From positions 60,784,385-60,848,384 of the forward strand of contig NC_092876.1 of the NCBI RefSeq assembly GCF_028372415.1: DNA of 64,000 nucleotides. Reading direction: 5' to 3'. The DNA is from Notamacropus eugenii (Eukaryota; Chordata; Mammalia; Diprotodontia; Macropodidae). The position numbers and the translations under genes were made by a program. The notes under the pieces were generated by a model. The model was not told the origin of the DNA. It worked only from the letters and a program-made list of their open reading frames with translations, and did not search any database. Every line of letters begins with the position of its first letter. Position 1 is the first letter of the stretch. Positions 1 through 11,300 of this stretch are shown here, in pieces.

Positions 1-32
<32 letters not shown>

Positions 33-90
33 CGTATGTATGTGTTGTGTGTATATGTGTGTGTGTGTGTGTGTGGTGTGTGTGTATTTA
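1..90. repeat. (GT)n microsatellite at window edge
   Basis: There is an almost uninterrupted GT run over 1-30, and after a short interruption another over 52-86. It continues off the left edge. A short Cys/Val frame over it is meaningless. Confidence 0.97.
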
Positions 91-91
91 C

Positions 92-610
92 CAAGTATAA
101 AGTCCTCCATCTGGTTTTTAAAGTTCTTCCTAGTCTTGGTCCTTCCACATTGTACCTTATCTCTCTGCACACACTGTGCTGGTCCTGGAACAAGACGCAT
201 CTCTGGACTTGGCACCGTTTCTCTGGCCGTCCTCCACGCCTGGAATTCTCCATCTCCTTACCTTTGCCTCTTGGATTCCTTCAAGTCTCAGCTAAAATCC
301 CACCTTCTACAAAAAGCCTTTCACAAGTTCATGTAATGTTAGTGCCTTCCCTGAGGCCACTTCTGATTTCTATTGTTTGTACATAGTTCTTTGCATGTTA
401 TATCCATATCTATGTGTTATATACAATATATACAAACACGTGTATATACATGCATGTATATATACACATACACACACATATATATATATACATACATGTA
501 TATATAAAAAACTGGGAGCTCCTTGAGGGCAGGGACTTTTTGCCTCTCTCTGCATCCTCAGCACTTACCACAGTGCATGGCATGTAGGTGGTACTTAATA
601 AATGCTTGTC
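92..610 (+). mobile_element. L2 LINE 3' end, interrupted by a TA/CA microsatellite
   Basis: The classic L2 3' segment is recognisable (CCTGGAATTCTCCATCTCCT, then CTCAGCTAAAATCCCACCTT), followed by the terminal segment CTCCTTGAGGGCAGGGACTT and TTAATAAATGCTTG at 510-606. Positions about 408-508 are a TA/CA/TG-rich expansion inside it. Confidence 0.85.
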
Positions 611-885
611 TGCATTACTGGGATTAGGTTTTTGATGGTCTTGTAATTTTTTCTTCAGGTAACATAGCAAAGTGAAAGGATTCCTATTCTGTTTGCAACA
701 AGAATTATGGAACAAGAAGTTCAGAATCTTTCACCTTCAAGTATCTTGAGATTGATTTACCCAACTAATTTTCAAATACAAAAGGACACAACGTGCTCAA
801 CACCCCTCCGTCACAGCCAGATGCTGTCTGTATTTCTTGTTAGGCATGAAGTCACGGCTTGTCCATAAAGAACACATAAGGAATT

Positions 886-1107
886 TAATAATAATAGCGA
901 ATATCTACGTAGTGCTTACTATGTGCTAAATGCTTTTGGATCCTCATATTAACCTTGAGAGGGAGGTGCCATTATTATCCCCATTTCACAGATGAGGAAA
1001 CAGACAGAGAGGTGAAGTGACATGTGTCTGAGGTCAGATCTGAACTCAGGACTTCCTGACGCCAGGCCCAGTGCTCCCTACCCACTGTGCCATCTACCTG
1101 CCTGTGA
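886..1107 (-). mobile_element. MIR/MON1-type core SINE
   Basis: Read on the minus strand it starts with a tRNA-like head (GGCAGGTAGATGGCACAGTG). The core with the complement of CCATTTCACAGATGAGGAAA follows. Confidence 0.8.
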
Positions 1108-1497
1108 GAATGACTCCTTTCTTGCAGAACACATAAGGAAAGATGATGGTGTAAGCAAAAATGTGCCTTGGAGTTAGAAACCTTCCCACCTGTGAGACCC
1201 AGAAGGGTGGGCCACCAGCTTCTCTATAGGCCTCCTTTTCTCCAAGTATAAAATGCCAGTGATGGTACTTGGACTGTTGGCCTTACAGGGCTGTTTATAA
1301 ATGAAACACTCTATAAATGTGAGCTAGAACAATCCCAAAGCAGGAGAAAACTGCACTTATCAATCTAAGTAGGCCTTAAGAAGAGAGTGTGTGTGTATCT
1401 GTGTGTGCATGTGTGCTACATTTTGCTACTGTCCTTAGATACTGTCTGTTGCTAAAATAAGTAAAAATTATCCTTATTAACGGAAGGGGAAGAAAAA

Positions 1498-1748
1498 GGA
1501 AGAAGCATTTATATAATACCTACTGTGTACCAAGTACTGCGCTAAGTGCTTTATAAATATTTTCTCACTTGATCCCTACATCAACTGGAAGACAGGTATT
1601 ACAACCTTCATTCTGCAATCAGGGAAACTAAGGCAGACAGGTAAAATGACTTGCCTGGGGTTAGGCTAGGAAGTATCTGACGCAGGATTTGAACTCAGAT
1701 TTTCCTGACTCCAGACCCAGCACCAGTCTACTGTGCCCCTACATGCCT
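1498..1748 (-). mobile_element. MIR/MON1-type core SINE
   Basis: It has the same organisation as the element at 886-1107, about 400 bp away. The plus strand shows TACTGTGTACCAAGTACTG, a degraded core, then GATTTGAACTCAGATTTTCC at the head end. Confidence 0.75.
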
Positions 1749-2129
1749 ATTTAAAAAAGAAATTTGAATCAGCCTACAAAATATTATTTCAAACTTAAGC
1801 TTCTAAAAGAGCAGGTAATTCTCACAACAGGTATTTCACAATCATAACTGTTAGGAATTACCTGCCATAGTACAGTATGAATTAGTATGCCTTTAGGGAA
1901 TGTAGTCTTAAAATTCATGTCTTAATATACCTGTGGCTTATCACAAGACTGTGGGTGTCTTTGCTCCTACTTCACCTTTCCTCCTTGAGCCGGAGGAAGC
2001 CCTCCCTTCAATAAGAATGTGACCACTTGGAATGTGCAGCCACGGGAGCCATTTTCCCCTAGTTTGTGGTAAACAAGCCCCAGGATCATGAAAGATGGGA
2101 TATGAGATCCTAGGAACTGAGTTTGAACT

Positions 2130-3425
2130 GAATACATGAGATGTTTTCTGCAACACTGGCTTAATAAAGCATTAATATCTTTGGAAATGTCTTTCTCCAA
2201 TAACACAAGGCTTGTGATCCCAAAGAATCAGCACGGTTTCAGTAAGAAAAGGGCAAGTCCCATTAAGATTTTTTTTTTTTATGACCTGGTTGCAAAACTG
2301 GACAGTGCAATGGATGTAGTTTAGCCAGATTTGGATAAATTTCATAGTTTGTTTTTCCCCAATTACAAGTAAGAATAATTTTTAACCTTTTAAATTTTTT
2401 ATTTTAAAAATTTGAATTTAAAATTCTCTCCTTCCCTCCCCCATCCCCTAACACGGAGAAGGCAAGCAATTTATTATGGTTTATTTAGCAAAGCATTTGT
2501 TTCAGTCTCTCATATTACTATACTTGTGGAAAAGTGCAGACATAGTGGGAGTTAGATCAGAACTGGTTGAACAAAGGTGAGTGGTCTGATGTAAACTAAG
2601 GATTAGCTTTCTGGTGGAATTCACAGGGATCTTTGCTGTTGATCATTTTTATCAGAGGCTTCCAGGCCTGCATGAAATGCCTCTGCAGATGATCCCAGGT
2701 AGGAATGGACAGGTAACATGCTGGGTGACAGTATTAAAAAATATTTTGAACATTGTGCTTGCTGCACATGATATGATGAAATTCAACACGGGTAAATGTA
2801 AGGTCTTACACTTGGGTTCAGAAACTCAGCCTTGCAAGTCCAGGATGGGAGAGGCCTAGCTAGACAAGAGCTTATCTGAAAAAGACCATGTGGTTTCAGT
2901 GGACCCCAAACTCAATATGAGTTAACAGAATGAAATGACATCTAAGTAAGCCTGTGGAGCCCTCTGAGGCAACTATTCTCAGGAGTTGATGGCCATGTGG
3001 TGCTCTGCCCTAGGCAGTTGGGGGCTGGAGGGTTGGGTTCAGTTCTGCGGACCACATTTAGGAAAAGCACAGGTAAGCTTGAGGCTGTCCTGAGGTGGGC
3101 AGTAAAAGGGGTCAAAGACCTAAGAACATGTAGCCTGAAGAAGTGAAGTCATAGTGGGGACAGGATTGCTGTCTTCAGGTTTAGAAGATTCAAGAGCTAT
3201 CAGGGGGCCAGTCTCGTGGAAACAGACTTGTTCTGTTTGGCCCCACAAGGCAGAACCAGAACAAACGGGTGGAGGCAGAGCAATCCAATTGGGAAGGGGC
3301 TGCCTGGGGAAGCAGTGGGCCCCCTCTCACTGGAGTCTTTGAGCAAAGGCTGGAGTAGGCTACATACAGGTAAAGGAGATTCTGGTGCACGCCCTTTCCA
3401 GCTCCAACATTCTGTGGTTCCATGA
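2130..3425 (+). mobile_element. L3/CR1-clade LINE, 3' part, decayed
   Basis: Translation shows CR1-type reverse transcriptase remnants: IPKNQHGFSKKRA near 2,220 and MKFNTGKCKVLHLG near 2,775. The 3' end has the typical ATTCTGTTTGGCCCC-like segment near 3,230 and the terminal CCAGCTCCAACATTCTGTGG. Reading frames are broken many times, so the copy is ancient. A short L1-tail-like insert interrupts it at about 2,350-2,485. Confidence 0.75.
2350..2485 (-). mobile_element. L1 3'-tail fragment nested in L3/CR1
   Basis: The plus strand reads as the reverse of a marsupial L1 3' tail: CCAATTACAAGTAAG, a T/A-rich run, CTCTCCTTCCCTCCCCCATC and GGCAAGCAATTT. It resembles 12,345-12,460. The call rests on recognising the tail pattern. 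Confidence 0.5.
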
Positions 3426-3589
3426 GAACAAGCGAAACTGAAATTTTTATTAAAAAAAAAAAAAAAGGCTATCCAAGAAAAAAGACTTAATAAATATCTT
3501 ATGAAGGAAAAGATTTCAAAGTAAGGGTGATATTTTGCTATTTCTGGGGATAAACCACCAACTTTTAAATAAAAGCTACAGTTCAACAA

Positions 3590-5054
3590 CTTTTTAAATT
3601 TCATGTTTATTCATACTTTTCAAAATATATGTACATAAAAAAGGAAGATTTACAACAGGAAAGATTGCCTTACATGCAACACAAATTCCAATAAATTCAT
3701 GATGGGATCACACATGAGTATCAATCTAAATCAAGCTAATCTTTGCAAGTCCATTCCCTAGCCAAACCGAGGCTACAGAAAGGATCCCAGAAAACAGACT
3801 GCACGTGGAATGAATATGAAACAAACAAGTTTAGCCTCTGGCAGTACTCAAAGGACCAGAAGATGTACAATGAATATCTTAAGACAATAAAAATTTTAAG
3901 TGCCACAGGGAGGTTAAATTAAGAATCAGAAATGGAAATTTCTCAGATAGAAAGCTTAGTAATATTTAACACAACCTCACAATACCAAATCAAAATACAA
4001 TGAAAAAAAGGGTTAGGTAGTCAGGCTTCATTTACTTAAAAAAAAATCTCAGAGACGAAGCCACCCAAATGACATCAAAGGTGCTGAGGAAAGGAAGAAG
4101 GCGGGGGCAGGAGGAGGGGATGAGATGGGGGTGGAATCTAGTTTCATTTATTTGAGCAAACTGCATGTTTTCCCACTTATCAGCATCTCTACATTAGTGA
4201 CCATATAACTCTCCAACATTTCCCTTAAAACAGCAAACAGGAAGTGATAACTCAGGCGCTTAGTCTTAAAAAAATATATCTAACATCTGATTAAGAAGAT
4301 TTTTATATGTTTTGTTTTTCAGTAACAGATTGATGACCTGAGGAATCACAGTGACAATGTATTTCTGTAATACCATTTAACCAAAAAACCCAAGTGATGT
4401 GAGAATTGTGCTTGATGTGGAGGGACTGTACTGGTCAGGACTGGTTAGAACATTATGACACATGACTCCTGGGAGCCTCATCCTTTCAGATTTCAATGGG
4501 ATCATAATATATGTGTCTAATTCTCAAAAGCTACAAGAATCCTGTTTCTTGGAGAGTTGATGGAGCAGTTTCATTAATGAAAGGAAGCTGTGGAGCTACA
4601 ACACAGAAGACACTGAAGGCAAAAGTGTCACACTGCCTCTCTCTTTACTTCCAGTACCTGATGTCACATGGTTCTGTTTCTGAAGCTTTCTAAAAATATA
4701 AAAATCTTCTCTGCAACTGCTTAAAAGAAAACCAAACAATAAAGTCTAAGCTGACCACTTAAAAGAGAAAAAAAAGGGTTGGGCGAAGAGGGAAAGGAAA
4801 AAAGAACAAGTATAGATTACATGGTCTAGAAAAGTCCTGAATTGTTGCAGAAACTAAAATGACTGAGGGGAGGGACAGGTACCGAGAATAGTACCTAAAG
4901 AGAACAAATGACTAAGTTGGTTTATTTTATCTTCCCTCCCCACGCTTTTCAAAGGAAAAAAGGCAATTTTAAAAGCATCAAAACTAAAACAAATGTACAA
5001 TGACCATAAGAAAGAAGATTTTGAATTTCATTGCAGTACCCTGTGCCTACAGTT
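3590..5054 (-). other. HP1BP3: HP1BP3 3' UTR (end inferred)
   Basis: This is a repeat-poor, AT-rich stretch immediately after the stop codon. It ends just past a minus-strand AATAAA (plus TTTATT at 3,605-3,610), so cleavage near 3,590 is plausible. A second minus-strand AATAAA (plus TTTATT at 4,921-4,926) could give a UTR of about 150 nt. The clear L3/CR1 repeat begins on the far side of 3,430. The UTR boundary is an inference, since no transcript was available. Confidence 0.5.
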
Positions 5055-5343
5055 TCACTTCTTTGCTCTGAGAGATTTCCTGGATTTGCCCTTGGAGGAA
5101 GATTTCCCATCCTTCTTTCCACTTGCTGCTGGCTTCTTGGAAGCAATGCTACCAGACTTCTTGATGGCTGGTGGGGCTGGTTTGGTTTTCTTGGCAGGGG
5201 TTTTGGCCTTGGGTGGGGCTTTCTTGGGTGGGGGTCTTGCTTTTCCTCGTTGGGCAGTGGGGGTTTTGGGCTTCGGTTTTGAATCTCTTTGTTTTGCTGA
5301 GGTGGCCTTCCCTCGGGATTTAGCTGGGGCTTTCTTCTGCAAT
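5055..5343 (-). CDS. HP1BP3: HP1BP3 terminal coding exon (residues 462-557, basic H1-like tail)
   Basis: The acceptor TTAACAG opens LQKKAPAKSRGKATSAKQR and continues through QRGKARPPPKKAPPKAK and TPAKKTKPAPPAIKK to SRKSLRAKK and the TGA at 5,057-5,055. The Lys/Ala/Pro-rich composition resembles the C-terminal domain of histone H1 and should bind linker DNA (inference from family). The last residues (SLRAKK) align with human SFRVKK. Confidence 0.96.
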
Positions 5344-8300
5344 CTGTTAAGAAGGAAAAAACTGGGCATATGAGTGCTCCCATTTTCTAGGATGACAAAG
5401 AGCCTGTTGGCTTTGCCAAAAAAGGCACATATAGATGGCAACTCTTGCGAATGATTAGAGTCACATCATAAAATGGCAAAATTGGTCAAAATGGTACAAA
5501 ATTAACAGAAGTCATTCAAATCCTTGCCTAGCTCCAATTTTGCCAATAAGTTTTTATTTGTTTGGCAAAACACCATATTAAACATTCACTGTGCTTTTGA
5601 ATAGCGTTCCTCTGGTTTAAAGTTTAGAACTTGCTTTCACACCAAAAAGAAATGAGGGGACAAAGTGCTGCATACAGAGAAAATATGAGCTATGCCAATT
5701 TGATAAGGATTTGTTAAGTGTAAGGCACTGTGCTAGGTCCTGGGCACACAGAAGTAAAGTGTTCTCTGTCCTCTGGAAGATTACGTCTACAAGCTGGCTG
5801 GTTCTTCTCTCAGCTCTGCCGCTGCCAGAGGGCCCAGGATGGGTGCTATCACCTCAGTTTCCTCCTCTGTAAAATGAGGGGATGGACTAAATGATCTCTA
5901 AGGTCCCTTTCAGCTCTAAAATGCTATGATCTTATAAACTGCAAGAAGTCTGTGCAGTAGAGTATATGATTTTGACGACTCTTCTGCCAACACAGCAAGG
6001 CAAAGTTTAGAATAAAGAACAGAATTTGGTTCAGGAGTATTATGAATTCATTGATTTAAAACTGGGAAAGATGACTCAAGGGAAAGATGAAAAAAACAAA
6101 TGTATCATCAAACGAGTAAACAACCAGTGGTGCTAAAGGAGTTTCTGTCTTTAACTATGTTACATTCATTAAGTAATTTAAGCTTTGTGAGTATCACAAA
6201 GTATCTTCTGTGAAATCGACAACTTTTCAGTTCCTTTCTAACTCTACATTTCTTTTCCTAAGAGGCTCCTAGGACTCAACATCCTCATCTGTAACGGAGT
6301 GGATGGCATGTATGATCTCCAGAGCTCCTTCTAACTACAACATTTAGCGACCTGTAATTATTCCTCCAACCACAATTTATTTATCCCAAATTTCAATACC
6401 TTTTCTTGGGTGGTGGCTCATCTTCTTCAGATTCTTCTTCCTCAGATGACTCTTCCTCATCTTCCTCTTCTGAATCATCATCCTCAGACTCCTCAGACTC
6501 TTCACCTTGCTGCTTCTCTGGAAATAACACTCCTGGGCTGTGAAAAGAACTCAGGTTCAAACAAAAGCCCTGTTCTGGACCATCAAAACAGTGGAAGCCT
6601 AAATAGTAGATGGCAAACAAGCAAAAGAACACAGCCCCCTCCACGATTACAAGCGAGAAGGTTACAAGTTATTCTGAAAATGTACACACAAACACCCCCC
6701 CCACACACACATATATACACCCCCTTTAGTAAACATGTCTAAGCAGCACCAGGTCTCCATGCTCCACTTTTCACTATGCAGCTCCCTCATAACCACAACC
6801 TTAAAAAAAAGTGTCCTGCCTCCAAAAATTCAAACAAAGCAGTTCAGAACTTGAAATCTCAAAAGGGATTGAGTATTTTAAATTTCATAAAAGTTGTATG
6901 GCATCAAAAGCTAAGATCTTCCTTTTTTTTCTATCTACAATAACAGAAATTCTTGATCACCCTGATGAGTAAAGCTTATAAAATAATATCACAATATACT
7001 AGGCTTTGAAATTTACCTGAAGAACATGTAAACACACAACTAACCAAAAGGGTTGGTCTGTCTTTTAGTAAGAAGTTCAAAAAAATTTATGCTTGCTCAC
7101 AAAGTGGAATAAAACTACAATGAGTTCCTCCTAAAATATCAAGGCTGCATATCATGGGAGTTTTATTAAAGATTCAATTATCTTCCTCAGAGTGTGAGGG
7201 CATGGATGGACTGGGCCTTCTATCACTGGGTATACCTAGACCAATGGGATGAAAAGCACCTGCAATAGGGGCTAGAAGCAGTACCGAGATTTCTTCACTT
7301 CCTGAGAAATCAAAAACATGTATCAGGTAGGAATTCTTGACTTGCCTGCATGCTACAAGTTACAAAGCACTTGGGAGCATATGATGTTCAATTCCTGTAG
7401 CTCTCCATGCTATATGACCACAGTACAGAACAATGTAAGTTGGGATTTGCAGCATCAGATGCCAAAACTTAATTGTCTGATAAAGAAGGAATAGCATAAT
7501 TACTCACCGTCTAATGGATTTGAGAGCAGGGACTACTAAGAACTAGACAGATGGAAATACCTGGCTCCTAGCTATGAAACCATAGGGCTTGACCTCTCTA
7601 ATTCATTTACTCATTTGTAAGATGCAAAGGTTAGCCTAGAATTTAGGCCCCAGATGATTTCTAAGGTCTCATCCTTCCCAACAAGTCTATGACCCTATGA
7701 ATTCAATTGTATTGTACAATGGGTCATGTTATGTGTAAAAACCTTTCTTTACCTGGGGTAATATGGAAAACAAAGCTGGAAGGTGCCACTGAACCCTTTC
7801 CCAGAGATCTGTTCCATCCATCCATTCTTTTCGCATTTTTGTAGGGTTCTTTTCAGTAGATGCACTGAGAACAAAAAGCAAAAGTCTTATCAACCAACAC
7901 TTTAACTTTGTATAAAACAAGTGTGCCTCCAGGATAAGGGTTCGTGTGTGTGTGTGTGTGTGTGCGTGTGTGTGTCTTGGTCCTTTTTGGCAGTCTGGCT
8001 TTTTTTTTTTTAATTGCATAAAACAAAATACCCAACTTTACTGAAATAAAGGTGTCCTTTTTTCTCATTCACATTCACAGATCCTCAGAAATCAAACCAC
8101 AGACCCCAAATAAAGAAGCCCTGCTCTAGAAGAACATGTAACATTCTGGGCACATTCTTTGGACAAAGTTCAAATGTCTGCATTCTTGCGATATCCCAAG
8201 GGTCTCATGAAGCAGAGCTGCCTTAAGAAATCCATTCCAGAGTCACCTAAAGAGGACACTATCTTGAGCTGCAGCAAGAGCCAAGGATAGTTTGGTGAGA

Positions 8301-11300
8301 TCCTGAAACTGATTCCAATGCTTTCTAGTTCTTTAAGACCAAGAACTGAACTCCCTCAAGTATGAAGGCATTTCACAATGACTTCATGGAGCACATGTGG
8401 GTTTTTGGTTTTGGTTAATGTGGATTTGGACAAAAACTGAGAATGTGAACCAAAATTCTGTTTTCAAAGAGTAAATGTCAAAGTAGTTAAGCTTCCACTT
8501 GTTAAAAAATTAAACAGTCATTTTTCTTCAATTCACAAAGTAGGCAGGAAGAGTATAACAATCACCGCAGAGTATAACACAAGGGAAAGGTAAACATATC
8601 ACAGATATTTGGTACAAGATACCACATGAACAACTCCTTCCTCTGACAAGAGATGCTGAAAAGAAAAACACTTCTAGAAAGCATACTCTCAAATAAAAAA
8701 AGTAAATGACACTTCCCATGAAAAATTCTAATCAGATTCCAAGACCTTTTTTTTTACTTAAAATAATTTGCTTTGATTCATTCTGTAATTTTCTCTGAGT
8801 TATTTATTAGTTTCACATTTTTCTTCAAATCTGCTTGATTAGTTTCAGGTTAAAACGAGAGCAGTCTTGGAATCACTTATATAAGTAAAAGGCAGCTGGG
8901 TGGTACAGTGGACTGAGTGCTGATTTGAATTCAGGAAGATCTTCCTCAACACTTGCTAGCTGTGTGTGACCCTAGCACATGGGGATAATAACAAGCACAT
9001 CCCTTTCATGGTGGTTGTGACGATCCAATGAGTTAATGTGTAAAGTTCTCTGCAAACTTTAAAGAGTTACATAAGTGCTGGCTGTTACAAAACGAACATT
9101 TAAAACTACCACAAATAAGCGTGCTTGAGAACAGAAAAATCTTCATGTAGTTACCCATTTTTTCTTTTATACAGCTCAGAATGAGAAATCTCACCTCTGA
9201 GATCCTTTAATCCAGACCCACACTTTGTAGACAAGGCCATTCAGGTAGGCTGTGGCCATTTGCTCGAGGTCCCTGAGGTAAGAGTAGCAGAGCTGGGCTC
9301 TGAAATGAGGTCTGGTGATCCCAAGTTCAGTGCCACTTCTACGAACTAAAAGGAATGACCAGCCACAAACAGGGTTTCTCCTCTTAGGGAGAGTGGTCCT
9401 TCCTCTTCTGATCTCATGGCACTGTATTTCCTTACCTTCTGCTGGAATGATCTGTTCTAGGTACCAATGGCACCATCCCTACCTGGACCAAGTGCCATCC
9501 GTACGACATACAGATGGTGTGTAGGTGAATTACTGATGACCCTGAACTTCCTCTTCTACCAGGGAGGTACCAACACTTCCTACAGCCTGTGTGTGCCTGT
9601 GCTGGCACTGAGAGCACAGTCCTAGAGCAAACATTGTGAGCTCCCTGCCCATGCTGAGCGCACACCTGAGTCTTACCTTGGAAATTAGAATTGGTCCCTG
9701 GGTGGTTCTCCAAGACATATTTCTTCAGAGCAGTTGTTGAACAGGTCTTCGGCTCGTTCATGGCAGCAATAGCAGACAGGATTGCATCTTCCATCAGACT
9801 TCCACCAAGCAGGGGTTTCTCCCCTGACCTCTTCAGCTGTTTTCCAAGGAGGAAGAGAAAAGCATCAAGACAACACTCTCCCAAAGCAGGTCAAGACAAG
9901 ACTCCTCTGCACCAGGTGGGTCGGAGCTCCTGCATTAGCACAGATATGTTTTAAATTAAAATGTCGCATTAGGGACTTTTGCTTTCCAGCCACCAAGAAT
10001 CTAAACTAACTAATTCAAAATCCCCAAACCCTCTTATGGACATTCTCAGTTATTCTCTTCTCCCATTTGCTGCTTTTATACCCTATAAATAGTTGGCAAT
10101 TCTTCAGACCTAGGTATAACTACTCCAATATGTGTATTAGTTAATTTGTAACTCTCATGTGAACCATAGGCTAAACTATTGCGCAACAGCACTTAATGGA
10201 CTCCACATATGCTTCTTTTAAAAGTATACGTACTACATTTTCATGGATGAAATGAATTAAATCCTTTTTCTATCAGAGAATACTTCCCTTTAGCAATCTG
10301 AAAAATGAAGAAGCTGTGTACTAGTGAAATTAACAAATAACCCTATAAACCCTGTAAGGATAACAACAAAAAGAGAAAAGTTTAGCAACAGCCAAAGGTA
10401 CCTTACTAAAGAAAAATACATGCACAGCATATTTCTGAAGTGGGTTCAGAGAGATATAAAAAGTGATATAAAAGGGAGCGAGGAATAAAAAGGATTAAGC
10501 CAAACAAGTTCTGAAAGTGAACCTTTGGCCTCTGACCTGGAATGTCCCAGAAGCTCCTTTGCCTGTAATCTGCTCTAATTGGCCTTTCTCTACTGCTCTC
10601 TGCAGTGCATTCTTTAACAGCTGAGGTCTGAGGGGGAAATTAAAAACACAAAATAGGTAACAATTATACAAATCCAAGACAACAAATTGGCAGGCAGTTT
10701 TCTAAGGTCCTTTTGGCTTCGAACTCTTATGATGTGCTGTTTTCTTCAAATAGGACTGGCAAAACAACCACTTATAGGCACCATGTTTTTCTGAAGCAAA
10801 GTATACATGAGGCAGATTTGTCACCCCTTTTTCTGGTGCAATTCTGAACATGCAGATACTTCCAAATGATAACTTCATTATTCATTTATCTATCAAATTC
10901 CATTTGACCACAACAATGATCACATTTGGGTCCTTTTCCTTTGATCTCTTTCGGATATAGAGCTAGTCACGGTATTGCTGGGTATGTAAAACTTTATAGC
11001 CCTTTGGGCATAGGTTCAAATTGTTTTCCTGAATGGTTGGAGCAGTTCATAACTTCACCACAGTACATTAAGGTTCTAGTTTTCAACATCCCCTCAGCAT
11101 TTGTCTTTTTTCTCTTCCTGTCATTTTAACCAATTTGATTGGAGGAAGATGGTGCCTCAGAGTCATTTAGTATTCTCATTTTTATTATATTGGCTTGGCC
11201 TACCCATGAGCAATTAATCTATCTCCAATTGTTTAAATCTGTCTTTAATTTGTGTGAAGAGTATTTTGTAACTGTGTTCATATAGTTCCTGTGTTATGTT

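Noticed and set aside
1-386. Overlapping open frames at the left edge
   Set aside because: They are translations of a GT microsatellite (Cys/Val alternation) running into an L2 3' end.
4949-5441. Alternative frames, sense and antisense, over the last HP1BP3 exon
   Set aside because: These are shadows of the Lys/Pro/Ala-rich HP1BP3 tail. Only the frame ending at 5,055 continues the spliced reading frame and matches the human protein.
6393-6644. An 83-codon minus frame through exon 11 as a separate gene
   Set aside because: Its upstream half is intron sequence before the acceptor at 6,538-6,539. The exon proper fits HP1BP3 in phase.
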